Below are positions 1-13,800 of a DNA stretch of 64,000 nt, piece after piece. Location of the stretch: the NCBI RefSeq assembly GCF_025698545.1, contig NC_068570.1, positions 1,240,001 through 1,304,000 of the forward strand. The letters run 5' to 3'. Under the pieces are notes generated by a model that did not search any database, was not told where the DNA came from, and saw nothing but the letters and a program-made list of their open reading frames with translations. Within the stretch, counting starts at the first letter, position 1; each line of letters begins with the position of its first letter. The translations under genes were made by a program, and so were the position numbers. The stretch is from Gossypium raimondii (lineage: Eukaryota; Streptophyta; Magnoliopsida; Malvales; Malvaceae).

Positions 1-1103
1 CATTATCTTATATTACGAGTAAATTTTGAATAAATTAATCATTTGATTTCATTATTTTAATTAATTTTGTATTTATATTGTTAAAAATAAAAAACCCCCC
101 TTTTTTTCAAAAATGAAACACAATAGAGGTCATTTTAAATTATAATTATTATATTTATTTCTTAATATATTAATTATAATTATAAATTATTATATGAGTT
201 ATTATCATAATGATTTATAAATAAATTTTAATAACATATATTCTCTTATTAATATATACAAAATTGTAATAAAATTTATTATAATTCATCATAATTTTAT
301 AGAAATTTAGTTTAAAACTAAAAAATATTAAAATAATTAAACTTGTTAAAAGAATTCTATAACAATGACGATTTACTAAAATATGATTATAAGTAATCTT
401 ACATCCGTCTCCCAAATACCAAACTCCAACCAAGCGAACCAACTAGCGTAATGTAACATATATGATATTCTATATTGTAATCTTATATTCTCAAATCATA
501 TTACCAAAAGTAATCTTACATTTCTTAAACTAAACACACCTAAAATATTACATTTAACTTCATTATGTTTTGATTATGTTCAAAATAAAGTCGAGTCAAA
601 CAGTAAAACAATCTTCCTGTCTTTTTTTTAATCTACAATACTTAAACTCGAACTTCTTAACTCGATAATCTCCAATAAAATAAGTTTAAATCATTGAAGA
701 ATGACATATTTTTGAATGTGACATGTAATGTAAGTACCCCATCCAATCATGCATCATGCAATAATTCAAAGTTGTTGTTACTGTTATTATTCTTTTAAAG
801 GAAACTAGGAAACATGATTTAGAATTTAGATTGAATCTTTGGCCCACCATTCCTCCAATTTTTACCTAACTAATAATGTTTATAGCCAATTTCTATAAAT
901 AAATAAAAGGGTAGGAATGTCATTTTGAGTTCCAACTGTGATTTTTATCACTTAGGATTCCAACCAATTTTTTTGGAAGAATATTGGAAAATACACTCTA
1001 TTCATTTAATTCCTTTTCCACATTTTGTCACATTAAATTATGATTTTTTTATTTAATATCTTATCGTTATACGAAAAATTATCTATATATTATATATTAA
1101 AGT

Positions 1104-1232
1104 TGATTGAGTCTTAGTTCGATTGACATCGATATTGTTGTCAATGCAGGAGAACGTAAGTTTGAGTAATTACGTCTAGTTCTAGATATTGTATAAAAAA
1201 ACAGATATAATAAGAATTTATAATGAAATTAA
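1104..1232 (+). repeat. Degraded tRNA-derived SINE copy (family A)
   Basis: This matches the better copy at 4923-5107: the 'gagtcttagttcgattg' A-box region, the 'caatgcaggag' stretch and the tail 'aatttataatgaaatt'. The B-box region is mutated (aagtttgagt). Confidence 0.6.
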
Positions 1233-2741
1233 TATTACAAAATTACCAAAAATTTATAAGACAATAATATTTATTTTAAAGGTATAATTGAATTTATTTT
1301 ATCATAATTGAATATTTGATGATGAGATAATTTGGGGATAAACATCTATTGACCAAACAATGGACATGATCAAAAGTTTTAAGGAGGTGTTAGATTTCGA
1401 GAACTTCAAAGTTCAGACCACGTGACTAACCTCTGTCGTTGACCTTTGGTTCTTTGTATGGAAAATGAAACATTTCAACCGTTAGATAATATATGATTAA
1501 CGTGAGTTTAAATGTGTTTAAATACGTATTTTTTATGATTTAAAAGTTTAAGAATTTATTAATAAATGTAGGTATTGAATTAAATAATAAAATTTAACTG
1601 TATCTTAATTTGATTGATATTATTTTATTATAATAATTTGAATGATGTAAATTTAAACGTGTTTAAACATTTAATATCCTTTACTTGAGATTAAAGGTTT
1701 ATAAGTATAACAATATAAATTTTAAGTTATTAATTGGTATCTCATTTACTTTCATTTCTTAAGATTAAGATGATTTGACACTCGGGAGAAATCGAATATT
1801 TTATTTAGGGTCGAAATTAAATTGTAATTTTTACGACAGTAAAAATGAAATTTAATCATTTTAATAGCTTATATCTTTATAATTTTTAAAAAATTTAAAG
1901 GACCTAAATGAAAATTTTTCTATTTTAGGAGGCCGATGCTCTATTTCGCCCCTGTTGACACTCCTGTGGAAAAAAATTATATAAAAAATATGATCTCGTC
2001 TAATACGGAATCTTATTATAATACAATCTATTTTAAACCTACGGTTGTGATTAAAAAATAAAAATGAACAACTTGAAACCATTAGATGAAGCTATGTCAA
2101 GAACTCTGAATATGTATCGATAATCTTGAACTTGTTCAATCAATTATCGAATAAGAGAAAAGATGTGTCTTCTCTTACACAAACCCATTCTATTTCTCTC
2201 TTTATTTGGTATTAAAATTTATTGAATTAGTTGAAAGATAGACGTACGTTTTTCGCCATTTTAATTTCAATCTTGTTCGTGTAAAGATTTTTTAAAATTG
2301 TAGTACACATTTAATAATAGTAGAGATTTGTGATCAGTCCATATACTTTAACAAAGTTTGAGATTTAATTCATAATTAAGTCTTATTTTTCATCAATTAA
2401 CCATTGATTTTCATAATTTCAAAAGTTACCCATTAGATTTGAAAGGTGAAATGAGCCAAATCAACAATTTTGAGCTACAAAAATTTTGAAACCCACACAT
2501 TAAAGTTTCCAACTTTAAAGTATTAAGCTTTTACTTTTCCTCTTTGTCAAAGGATTTATCTTTATTAATGACCTCGAAATTTTCAGTCCTCTTTTTTTTT
2601 TCAATGTAATTAATTAAACCCTAAATCTATGTTAATCCCCAACAAACATTTAACATTGAAGTTTGTTTGGCTTTTAATGTTTTCATTTTTCTCAATGTTT
2701 TATCATCATTTCCAAAATCTAGATTCTTTTGTCTTCTTTTG

Positions 2742-3114
2742 TGGTAAAATTATTATAGAGGTCCCTATATTAAGGATTAAATTATATTTGACTTTTTATA
2801 AAAAAATATGTAAATTAGTCCCTATACATTAAATTAAAAAGCAAATCTGGACCTTTCGTGAAAAACTTCATCCATTTCTACTGTTAAAAATTAGTATGAC
2901 TAATAAAATAATCAGACAATTACACGTGGTGTGTCGCATATACCTTATTTTGATGTATAGCGACTATTTTTTAAAAGAGAAATTGATAGAATTTTTTAAT
3001 GAAAGACTAATTTACTTTTTGATCTAATGTACAGAACCAATTTACTCAAATTTTTAATAAAAGAGACAAAATACAATCTAACTCTTAGTATAAAGATCTC
3101 CATAGTACTTTTAC
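2742..3114. repeat. Fold-back MITE, family FB1
   Basis: The ends are inverted copies of each other: 'gaggtccctatatta' near the left end pairs with 'ctccatagtactttta' at the right, and 'aaattagtccctatacatta' pairs with 'taatgtacagaaccaattta'. The core carries 'ttctactgttaaaaatta'. The same structure recurs at 8552, 35599, 45175 and 59286. No coding capacity. Confidence 0.65.
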
Positions 3115-4922
3115 ATTTATCTTTATTTTCTAATGCAATCTTCATTTGTCTTGTAATTACAATTAAAAACCATAAATACAATTTTTATTACATTTTAGCC
3201 AACACCAACTCGGGTGGTAAATAATTAAATAAATCATTTTTAAAAGGTAATAAGGGGTTTTTTTTAACTTAAACTCAAAATAAATTTAAAAGAATTTTTG
3301 CACTTTGTGAGATTTGAATTTAAGACACGATTTAATCTAACCATCATCACCAAAACTCAAATTGACTTTTACATCAATTTTTTTATAAATATATTTTTCA
3401 CATGTTTTTCTAGATCACAAGATGTGCCATAATCTAGTATAATTTAATCCCTTTAGTCTATTTATTTAATAAAAAATTACATTTTGACCTTTTTAAAAGT
3501 TAAAAGTTTTCGATTAAGTCATTTTACTACAAATACTTTAGCTTGGCCCCAGAAAGCTTTTAATTTCATCTCAACTCCCAATCACACAATTCCTAGTTTG
3601 AATTTATCTAACAATACAATCCTCTTTAATGTATTTAGACAAGTATTTGAATAATGATATTAAAGTACAAACAAAAGGAATATAGACAAACAAAAAAGAA
3701 AAAAAAATAACAAAGAAACAAGCCAAAAGAGGAAAAGAAGAAAAGAAACCGACCAATCGAAAATATTACTTGGCTTAAAATGGTTATAAATTGCTCTATG
3801 AGTAGATCAAAGATAAATCATAAGTTTTGAGGAGGTAAAGTGTAAATTTCCCATCATATTAACGTGTATTTTTAAATTTTTCAAGGGGTTATAAGGCAAT
3901 TTTACCATTTTAAAGACGGGTTAACTCTAATTTACATTCATATAAATCTGTTATACTATATATTGATAATAGATAATCGCAAAGCAATAAGAAAAAAAAA
4001 AAGAATATGCAGATTTTACGACGAAAACTCCTATCGGGAAAATCACGAGAAGAGGAGGAGAAATTCACTGATGTTGAAAAATCATAATACGAGAGGTTTT
4101 CGACTACACACATTTTAAGGGTTAAACAACCCTGTTATAATCAATGTCTAATAGAAGAAGTATAGTCTTATACGGATTCAACTTGTGCGGCATGGTTCGT
4201 TCGACCCTCGGTTCTTCACACTCACAGATCCCCTATTTCGCCTCTCTACTTTATTTCTTTAACAAATGAGTTGCACTTCAAAATTTTCAGGCCGAATCAA
4301 GATGAGATTCGGGTCACAACTCTAACAAAATCAAATCAAAATTTTGTGTTAGATTCAAATCTTTGTATTATATTTATACTTTTCCAATGCTAGATAGAGG
4401 TGTATATGTTTAAAATTTGTAAGAAAATGAGCAATGGAGGGGTTGAAAATTTGTTTTAGTTGAATCACTTTCCCTGTAATGTCCATTTCATATATGAATT
4501 TTTTAAATCTTTTGGGGCATAAAGTTCATCAATATCCATGCCATTGGGGATGATGCTGAGGCTCTTTAAAGTTGTTTTCTTTAATTATCGAGATGAGACA
4601 GACAGCCATGCAAATGTTGGTTGGTGCTGTCATTTCCATTTCTTTCTTTATTACAACACTTACATTGCTATGTTTTTTTTTTTTTTTTGGCCATTTCCTT
4701 CTGCAAAATCATGATCTTACCAGCTCCAATTACCTTTCAAGAAAATGGCCAGAAAAAAATTTCCCAGAAACCTCGTAAAGATTAGCTATTGAGTCGTAGG
4801 GTTTAATTTTAAAATTTCAAAACATTAGTATATGGACAAATTGGATATGATATATTAAAAAAAATACTATTAAAATTTAAGATTTTTATTTCTTTTCTTC
4901 TTTTAATACATCAGATCTAAAT

Positions 4923-5107
4923 GTCGATTGAGTCTTAGCTTAATTGGCATAAGTATTGTTATCAATGCAGGAGGATGTCGGTTTGAGTGCGCTGAAGCGC
5001 ATTATCTTCCTATTTATGGTTTGGGGAGGGACTATGAGTAGTTTTAGGCATTATGTCAAAAAGAGTTAATATGATCAGAACCTATAATGAGATTATTCAA
5101 AAAAAAA
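4923..5107 (+). repeat. Near full-length tRNA-derived SINE (family A) with target duplication
   Basis: About 185 bp with internal polymerase III-like boxes: A box around 'tcttagcttaattgg' and B box 'ggtttgagtgc'. It ends in an A-run and is flanked by the 8-bp direct repeat 'atctaaat' at 4915-4922 and 5108-5115, which marks retroposition. It is the best-preserved of at least eight family copies in the window. Confidence 0.75.
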
Positions 5108-5329
5108 ATCTAAATTGTTCATATGATCCATACAAACATATTTAAAATTTAATTCATGTGTTTTAAACAAGTTTTGTAAGTAAATTGGTTCCTAAACTAT
5201 ATCCCAATTTTCATAATATTTTTTGGGTAAACTACATCACAAGTCACCTAACTATGGGTCATTTTCTTATCATATTTATTCTTTTTAATACAATGCTTAA
5301 AACTAACTATAGCTCCTCATAATCATTAA

Positions 5330-5428
5330 ATAGGAGGATAATGTATTTCAACGTACTCAAATCAACGCCCTTCTGCACTAACAATAACATCAACACTAAT
5401 CGAGTTAATACACAATCGACACATCCTC
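5330..5428 (-). repeat. SINE family A fragment, reverse orientation
   Basis: Read on the minus strand it matches the 5' half of the SINE at 4923-5107, including the spacing between A-box and B-box regions and the conserved 'acgtt..aatacatt' segment. Confidence 0.5.
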
Positions 5429-6484
5429 TTAATTATTATAATAAAAACGATGGGAAATGAATAAAGGTTGAATCCACACTTAACCCTTCAATTTAATATG
5501 ATTTTCCCTTCTGATTTTGTCTGTCAATTAAACATATGATATAATTAAACAATGGAAGAAATAAAGACAGGGAAGAAGACATAATTGATGCGTTGAAGAA
5601 ACCAATTATTGAGACAAATTTTGATCATAGTTGGAACCCTCTTTATCTTCTGCACATCATTATTATAATCATATGATTCTTCTTCTTGATCCATTTTAAT
5701 TACAAAATCTTGTTTATTTCAGAATATATATACAAATTATTGGGACATGTTGCTTGGGATAGTGGGTCTCTTTTCTTTATTTTTAATTTTCATTATTTAA
5801 ATAAATAAACCCTACAAATCTCAGTGTTCTTAAGAAACAAAGTTCCAGGATTCAGACAAAACAACAACTTGCAATGAGAAACAGAGAAGAAAACAAAACC
5901 AAAAAAATGGTAGAAACGAAAAAAGTATAAAATAATGTTAACTGGTCTGAAAATTTCCCAATATCAAAGGGTCCAAAAGACAAAAAGTGAACTTTCCAAT
6001 GTACCAAAAGAAAATTCAAAAAGACACCAACCATGTCGTGTTTGAAATTTTCTTTGGACCTTCTAATGTTTTAGCTGGTTATTATTTGAAATCCCTAAAA
6101 CGACAATAGTCGGATTTTATTTTGCTCTATGCAAGTTTAGGGTTTAAGCCTAGAGTTAATGAAGATAAAAAAAAAACTATATATCGAGAAACTAATAAAA
6201 AGAAAAACTTATTTGACCATTATTTTGGATTAGGTTTATTCTAAATTTAGATTATTACTGTTTTTAATTAATTGTGGGTTCGAGTTGAATAAATTTAAAT
6301 AATATCATATTTTCGAGTTGAGGTCTCTAGACTCTGAATCCAAATTGTTTGGGCTACATTCAAGGAAATAAACAAACAAGCCAAACCCAATCCATTGAAT
6401 GCCTTGGCCACAAGCCCTGAGCCTATGTGCTTGGGCCTCATCCAGTTCAATCACCCAATAAGTTTTCATAAATAAAAAAAGCGT

Positions 6485-6955
6485 CAAGATAAACTTAGCT
6501 CTTAACATTTATATTTTTTTAATTTAGTTTTTATTTTTTTAATTAAATTTTACCTCCATATTTTAAAAAGAATCGATTTTGACCATCAGCCTTTTAAAAA
6601 GAGTCAAATTGACGAAAATACTAACTAAAATATTAAAATTTTACATATGACAACTCACATGACAGTTCACATGTACTTTATATATATTTTTTAATTTTAT
6701 AAACTTTTTTAAGTTATTTGTTGATGTGAGTGTATAAGACAAATAGTGTTATGTTAGTATGAAGTACACATGGACTTCCGTGTAGGTTGCCACGTTAATA
6801 TCATTAAAAATTAATATTTTAGTCAACATTTTCGTTAAAAGAAAGTAATTTGACTTTTTTAAAAGGTTGATGACTAGATTTATTTCAAAGAAAGAATAAT
6901 GGTTAAATTGAAAAAGAAGTAAACATTAAATACTAAATTTATCATTATGTCAAAA
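6485..6955. repeat. Palindromic fold-back MITE, family FB2
   Basis: Long imperfect inverted repeat. The left part (aaaaagagtcaaattgac, then 'aaaatattaactaaaatatt') pairs with the right part (aatattttagtcaacatttt, then 'agtaatttgacttttttaaa'). It ends in 'taaatttatcattatg', as do the copies at 12940 and 39484. No coding capacity. Confidence 0.6.
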
Positions 6956-8551
6956 AAGTAAAATTTTAATATCTATACTTATATATATTATATTGTTATA
7001 TTGGTGCCGCTAGTCAACTCATCACTAACCCAATTAGTAAATTACTTAAAAGCCCACTTTTAATAAATAATTGAATAATTAATCTATACTTATATGAACA
7101 AGTTGAATCGGACTAAAAACCCATTTAAACGGATTAAACTGATTTTCTCTATTTTAAATTTTTATTTAATCCAACATAGTTTATTACTCTTTTAAGTCCT
7201 AATTTATATACCTGTTATATACTTCTCTGTCATTAATTACTATATTTTTCATTAGTGAATGTATCAAAATGTCTCTTTATTATTAAATGGATTAATTTAA
7301 TTCTTGTAGTGTTAAAGGAGTTAACATTTTTAAAGCTTTTATCGCTTTGTAAATAAAATTTACAAATTCATTTTTAAATTTTATATTTTTGTCCGAATCT
7401 TCTCGTATTATGAATAAGTAACTTGACCAACAAGCTATTAGTCGAGATGGCAGTAGATTAAACTTGGAAAAGTATATTTGTTGAAAAATTTTGATGTTGA
7501 TCGTTTTAGATTAATCTCAAATCTAACATTACTTGAAGATTCCCTTAGATTAAGATATATAAAGCATCTAACCATATATAAGATTCCAAAATTTTCCCAG
7601 CACCCAATTTGTCACCATATGTTTATATATATAATATATAAAGAGTGTCTGTGGGTATCATCATGGTGAGACACGTCCATATAGAAAATGTTGGTGAGCA
7701 TTTGGGATAATGAATAACAGACTAATTTCAGATTCAGTCCCTGACATTTTGTTATTTATGCGATTGGGTCCATACTTGAAGCATTTAGCATGCTCATTTA
7801 GGTTCATGCCATTAGTTAATTTATTTACACCAAAATAAGTTATATTTGCCCAAAATAGTAAAACACTAATTTGGATAAATTTCATTAATTATTTAGGGGA
7901 CACAAACAAAATTAGGAAATGTTTTTAATGTCATTAATATCTTAGCCATAATCACCATATGTTTTCTAATTTAGATTCAAATTGGCCTCTAATTTGAAAA
8001 CTTTCCGATTGAGTCCTTTAATTATCAATATCATACCAATTATGCTCTTTTAAAACTTAATATACAACTTAGGTATTAAATGTTAGCTCAAATATAACAT
8101 GTAGCATACTTAAAAACACATGAATCGAATTTTATACACGTCTATACTTATCATATGTACAATTTGGATCTAAGGTGTTAAAAAATACTATATTTAAGCC
8201 CTTTCGAGTTAATGTCGGCCGGAAATGACTAAAAGATTAATTCCTTTATAATGTAATAAATATAATAATGAAAATATTTTTGTCTTTTAGATTTTATATA
8301 CAATCTATGAAAATCAATTTTGCCTAAAATATATAGATTTGAACCATTTAATGCTTGAGCCGATGATTAAACCGATAGAAAATTTTAATTAATACTTTGA
8401 AAAGTTAATTTTTAAAAATTTCAAGATTAATTTAAAACCCAAATCATAAATTTAAGGATGCCTGATGCAATTAACCCTAATCTTTCCCAACTTTCATGTA
8501 TATTCCATATAACTATTAATAAGATTATTATGGAGAACTTTATAATATGAG

Positions 8552-8856
8552 TCGAATTGCATTTTACTCCGCTACTAAAAAGTGAACCAATTAGTCTATA
8601 TACATTAGATTATAAAGCAAATTGATATTTCGTTAAAAACTTCATTCATTTTTACTATTAAAATCGATTCATGTATGTCATGAGATGCACATAGCATACT
8701 ATGTGTAACTATTTAGTTATTCTATCAACCCGTCAAATTTTAACAATGGAAATGAATAAATTTTTTAACAAAAATAATCAGTCTATTCTTTCGTTTAAAG
8801 TACATATATTAATTTACTTATTTTTTATTAAAACGAGCAAAATGCAATCTAACACC
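8552..8856. repeat. Fold-back MITE, family FB1
   Basis: Ends pair as in the copy at 2742: 'gaattgcattttactccgc' on the left with 'gcaaaatgcaatctaacacc' on the right. The central part holds 'tttttactattaaaat' and its inverted partner. It ends about 145 bp upstream of the ent-kaurene oxidase start codon, so it may form part of the distal promoter. Confidence 0.6.
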
Positions 8857-9000
8857 ACGTTTCTTTAAAAGGAAAAATAAAAGCACCATTATACATATGA
8901 ATAAAATAAAAGCAAAAAAAGCCTGTGAAGTTGTCCATTTCTATAAAGTTTCACCACCACGACTGGTTTCACCAATACTCAGTACTTTAAACTAACTATT

Positions 9001-11833
9001 ATGCTACCTTCTCTGAACTCCGTCGCCGTCGCCGCCGTACCTTTCTTCATCTTCTTCTATTTCCTTAAAAGGTTCCTTCCTTTCGGTCGAAAAATGGGAT
9101 CCAACACCCTCCCAACTGTCCCTGGTATATATATACATACACACCATTATACATATATTATTGAACCCTCAATTTTTTAAAAAAAAATTGATTGCTGGGA
9201 TTGTTGTTTTGTTGTTGTTGCAGAGGTGCCAGGGCTGCCAATCATCGGAAACTTGCTGCAGTTGAAAGAGAAGAAGCCTCACAAGACGTTTACGAAATGG
9301 GCAGAGACACATGGACCGGTTTATTCTATCAGAACTGGAGCTTCGACCGTTATCGTCATCAATTCGCCAGAGACGGCCAAAGAGGTTCGCACTTTTATCT
9401 TCTTCCTTACAGTGCTTTAAATCTTTGGGCTCATTATTTCAAGTTTGATTATTTATAAGTTTGGATTTGGATTATTTAGTGCTTTTCATTCTAATTTAAC
9501 ATTTTAACACTAGTGTTAAATTAATTCGAGTTCACATAATTTTGAGTTTGAATTATTCAAATCATTTTTAAAGTTAGAGTTGTTAATTTTTTATTCAGAT
9601 TAATTTTTTTTTAAATATTTGGACCAAAGTTCATCTTAGTTTCGTATTTGAGTAATTTCGGATTTGGATTGTTCGGCCATTTGTAGGGTTCAATTTGGGA
9701 TTGGATCATTCGAGTTTGTCAATTAAAAATTTTCAAATTGAGTTCAAGTTGAATTTTTATTTGAATGAATTAAATTAAAAAATTGAAAATAATTAAAACC
9801 AGCAATTTTATGATATACATTTTATGACAGAATGTAATTCCTCTTAATTAAATAAAAACCAAAATGATTTGATATTAAAATACTCCAATCTAATTGAGTT
9901 TAGCTCGATTGGCATCGATATTCTTGTCAAGGCAGGAGGTTGTGCGTCTGAGTGCCCAAAAACGCATTATTCAAAAAAAATTCCAAAAAGAAAGTTTCAC
10001 AATTGATTTTAAAAAGTTACATTTTACCCTCTCTACTAAAAAAACCGATAAGTTAATCCCCATACATTAAATCAAAAAACAGACTGGTCTTTCTGTTAAA
10101 GAAAGCAAAATGTAATCGGACTCCTTTATCTCATTTAAGTCAATGAAAAATACTTTTTTATTCTCAAAATTGGCTAATTTTCCAGAGTCCGATGTATCAA
10201 GGGTCTATAATTTTATTCATCATTATAAATAAAGTTCGGTTTTAAAATTCTCGACTACGTGTTATCATTTGATTTACCGATATTCGTCCCTTACAGGCCA
10301 TGGTGACCAGATTTTCATCCATTTCAACAAGAAAGCTATCAAATGCCTTGAAGATCCTCACATTCGATAAATGTATGGTCGCGACAAGCGACTACGACGA
10401 GTTTCACAAGCTCGCTAAACGTTGTTTACTAACAAATACTTTGGGTTCAAACGCTCAGGTTTACTCGAATTTATCGTTTTCATTTTTGTTTTCGATTGCC
10501 ATTATTGTTTTTTTACTCTTCCGTATTACCTTAGAGACGACACCGTCACCACCGAGAAACCATGATCGAGAACATATCGAGCAAATTGCACGATACGTTG
10601 AAGAAAGACCCTATAAGACCTATCAACTTCAGGGAAGTATTTGAGTCCGAACTTTTCGGATTAGCAATGAAACAAGCTTTAGGTAAAGATGTGGAATCGA
10701 TTTACGTTGAGGAGATCGGTACGTTGTCGAGGAAAGAGATGCATAAAGTTTTGGTCATGGACATGATGGAAGGCGCTATCGATGTAGATTGGCGTGATTT
10801 CTTCCCATACTTGAGATGGATTCCGAACAAAAGTTTCGAATTGAATATCCAACGAAAACATCTCCGAAGGATGGCATTAATGAATGCTTTGATCAAAGAC
10901 CAAATGAAACGAATCGATGCAGGGGAGGTAATTTCGATTTCGATTTCCTTTACTATGTTCATATTCGAGATTTAATCTCTAATACCAACTATGATCCAGG
11001 AAGTGAATTGTTACCTCGATTACTTGTTATCCGAAGCAAAGACACTTACAATGGACCAATTAGCGATGTTGTTGTGGGAGACAATCATCGAAACAGCGGA
11101 TACGACTTTAGTCACAACAGAATGGGCAATGTATCAACTTGCAAAAGATACGATCCGACAGGTTCGTTTTTCATTACTTTATACTAATCCGCTCAATCTC
11201 CGATTCCAAAATTTTCTCGTATCTTAAATAGGACCGTCTTTATCACGAACTCCAAAAAGTATGCGGTTCCAACAAGGTTAAGGAAGAAAACTTCTCACAA
11301 ATCCGATACTTGGACGCCGTTTTTCATGAAACTCTTCGGAAACATAGTCCGGCGCCGTTAGTTCCGTTACGATACGTGCACGAAGACACACAAATTGGAG
11401 GGCATCATATACCAGCAGGAAGTGAGGTTAGTTTCTTTTTTGCCTCTTTAAACTCGCCAGTCAGCCATACCGCGGTGAATTTGTTCCCGGGCCTTGCTAT
11501 TAACATACGTTTTTTGAACAGATTGCTGTTAACATCTATGGTTGTAACATGGACAAGAACTATTGGGAAAACCCCGAAGAATGGAACCCGGAAAGGTTCC
11601 TCGACGAGAAATACGACCCATTGGATTTGCAAAAGACAATGGCGTTCGGAGCCGGGAAAAGGGCGTGTGCCGGTTCACTTCAAGCAATGTTGTTAGCTTG
11701 TGGTGCAATAGGTAGATTGGTGCAGGAATTCGAGTGGCAACTGAAAGACGGCGAAGAGGAGAAAGTCGACACTGTCGGTCTTACCTCACAGAAACTGCAT
11801 CCATTGCTTGCTGTCTTGAAACCAAGAAACTAG
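9001..11833 (+). CDS. KO: ent-kaurene oxidase, cytochrome P450 CYP701A family
   Basis: Seven exons: 9001-9124, 9224-9384, 10297-10458, 10535-10927, 11000-11161, 11232-11426, 11522-11833, giving 502 residues. All introns are GT-AG and the frame is continuous. KO carries out the three-step oxidation of ent-kaurene to ent-kaurenoic acid in gibberellin synthesis and is anchored at the outer plastid envelope/ER. Visible signs are an N-terminal hydrophobic anchor (about residues 8-24), a proline-rich hinge before [10 protein letters not shown], the oxygen-binding helix motif ADTT (313-316), ExxR as ETLR (367-370), PERF (422-425) and the heme loop [10 protein letters not shown] with ligand Cys448. 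The segment [10 protein letters not shown] and the overall sequence match KO rather than other P450s. Length fits the family (about 505-515). Intron 2 (912 bp) carries a SINE fragment and a fold-back fragment. No defect is seen, so the gene looks functional. Confidence 0.93.
9893..9980 (+). repeat. SINE family A, internally truncated, in KO intron 2
   Basis: Contains 'gagtttagctcgattggcat' (A box) and 'gcgtctgagtgc' (decayed B box), then joins directly to the terminal 'ttattcaaaaaaaa'. The middle and 3' body of the element are therefore deleted relative to the copy at 4923-5107. Confidence 0.6.
10015..10140. repeat. FB1 fold-back fragment in KO intron 2
   Basis: 'acattttaccctctctacta', 'agttaatccccatacatta' and 'gcaaaatgtaatcggactcc' match the two ends of family FB1. 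The central part is missing. Confidence 0.45.
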
Positions 11834-12939
11834 AAACTATGAATGTTAGATCTCTTACAGGCTTTGAACATTGCAGTGGAACAATTAGATCTTGAGCTAT
11901 ATATATACAAATAAATATGAAAGTCTATACAGGTTTGCTTTGATGCATCATCATTGGATTATGGGGTTGCAATCAATGCTAGAATTGAAATCAAATTTAC
12001 AGGAAAAATAATGCATTCATTTTAGTTTTTTGGGCTATGTTTTAGTTCTAATTATTTGATTAGGAGACTAAATTATTGAGTGGTAATTTGCTTGCATTTT
12101 TGCATATTGTCGAGGGATTAACGCATAGTTATTTGAATTAGACGGATTGAAAATGAGTTTAACAGAAATGTTTTAGATCGATTGAGCTACGAATCAGTAT
12201 TAAATCTGGCTAAAAAATTAATTGAAGTGGCTTTTAATATTTTTAAATATTTTTTTATTTAAATGAATAATCTGAATCGAACAGACCGATGAACTGATGG
12301 TCTAACCGATTCAAGTATATAAATATTTTTTAAAATTTTATTTTAAAAAATTAAGTAAATAATAATTGGATTTGAATAATTGATATTTGATAATTAATAT
12401 CTGGATTCGCTTTGAATTTTGTTGCAGATGGTAATTATAATATCTTAATTTGAATACCATCGATATGCAAAAAGAAAAAAGTTGGATATCCACAAAGATC
12501 TGAATTTGCATTATCCATTGTAATCCCTAACTTGACCCACTTAATTTTAATAATCAAGCAATCTAAACTCAAAATGATTTTAATTTGAAATAATTAAATT
12601 CAAAATGATCTAAACTCGAATTGATTTGAATAAGTAATTTGAAATAACACGAACTCGAATGTCAAATTTAAATAAAAAAAACTTGAACGAAAAAAAATCT
12701 AAAATTATCTGAACCCAAAATAATGCAACTAGCAAGTATGAATAACCCAAACCTCGAATGATTTAGACCTAAATAACTTTGACCTAAAAAAATTTAAATT
12801 GAAATTGACTCGAACCCAAAATCAAAATGATTTGAACTTAAAAGATCTAATCTCAAAATAATTTGAGCTTGGAACAATCCAAAACCAAAACTGACACTAA
12901 ACCTAAATAATCCATACTCACAATTTCTAAAAATTTTAG

Positions 12940-13310
12940 GCATAATAATAAGTTTAGCCCTTAATATTTATATCTTTTGTCAATCTAATCCTTAAATTTT
13001 CTCAATTTGATCATTAACCTTTCAAAAGAGTCAAATCGATTTTTTAATGAAAATATTAACTAAAACATTAATTTTAAAGATGGTATGGAAACCCCGCTTG
13101 GCAATCTATATATACTTTATGTTGGTATGACATTATTTGTCTTATATGCCATATTAATAAATAATATTAAAATATTAAAAACAAACATGAAATACACGTG
13201 AATTACTATACGAACTCATCGTGTTTAAAATTTTAAATTATATTTTCAATAAAAAATAACAATTCGACTCTCTTTAAAATATTTATGATCAAATTTTAGA
13301 AAATCAAGTT
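12940..13310. repeat. Fold-back MITE, family FB2
   Basis: Begins 'ggcataataataagttta' and carries 'ttcaaaagagtcaaatcgat' plus 'gaaaatattaactaaaac', as in the copies at 6485 and 39484. The right end is degraded, so the boundary is approximate. Confidence 0.5.
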
Positions 13311-13344
13311 TATGAAAAACTTTAACATGCCTTAAATCATTGAA

Positions 13345-13800
13345 GCAACTTTTTCAAGTAGATTCATTGTCGAAACCATTTTTTTGAAATCGACTTTTTA
13401 TTTAAAAACGAAAATGGGAGTCGCCACCAATTTTTTTTAGGAGGTCTGATCGGGTCACCTCGTAATTTAATCGTTTTGATAAGAAATTTGATTATTAAAA
13501 TAATGTTTTTCGATCTAAAAAATTAGATAAATGGGTTCGGGAGTTAATTACGCACAGAAAAGGATTAACACCCTCGTGACACCCAAAATTGGTACCTAGT
13601 TAATTAATTAAAGCCTTAGTGTTGTGAACTGAAAATTTGAAAACAATTAAAACACGATCCCTTTAGCACCAAAATGCTCAAAAAGAAGCTTTTTTTATTG
13701 TATTTTTTCCTCAACCCCGATTTAGAACCAAAAAGCCCTTCAAAATTAAAAAAAAAACAAAGGGAACCCTTCGGTTCGGTCTTCGGCGATCACAATGAAG
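13345..13800. repeat. Probable LTR-retrotransposon (Gypsy-type) fragment
   Basis: The stretch with 'gggagtcgccaccaat', 'gatcgggtcacctcgtaat', 'gggttcgggagttaattacg' and 'caaaattggtacctagtt' is one I remember as a highly repeated LTR-like sequence of cotton. It is less AT-rich than its surroundings and has no coding frame. I see no second copy or target duplication in the window, so this rests on memory only. Confidence 0.4.

Larger units (their letters stand above)
1..9000. other. Gene-free, repeat-rich intergenic region
   Basis: I see no credible gene here. The DNA is very AT-rich and its open frames are short and low-complexity. It contains SINE copies (1104-1232, 4923-5107, 5330-5428), fold-back elements (2742-3114, 6485-6955, 8552-8856) and anonymous AT-rich sequence. 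The stretch 3900-4300 is less AT-rich and resembles no repeat I recognise. The last 150 bases or so before 9001 should contain the promoter and 5' leader of the ent-kaurene oxidase gene, but I could not pick a convincing TATA box. Confidence 0.6.

Noticed and set aside
4572-4778. 68-codon hydrophobic frame
   Set aside because: It contains a long T-run giving a Phe stretch, has no family resemblance, and no promoter or splice structure around it; chance is enough.
4923-5107. A tRNA gene, because of A- and B-box-like motifs
   Set aside because: The cloverleaf cannot be formed, and the A-tail and target duplication identify it as a SINE.
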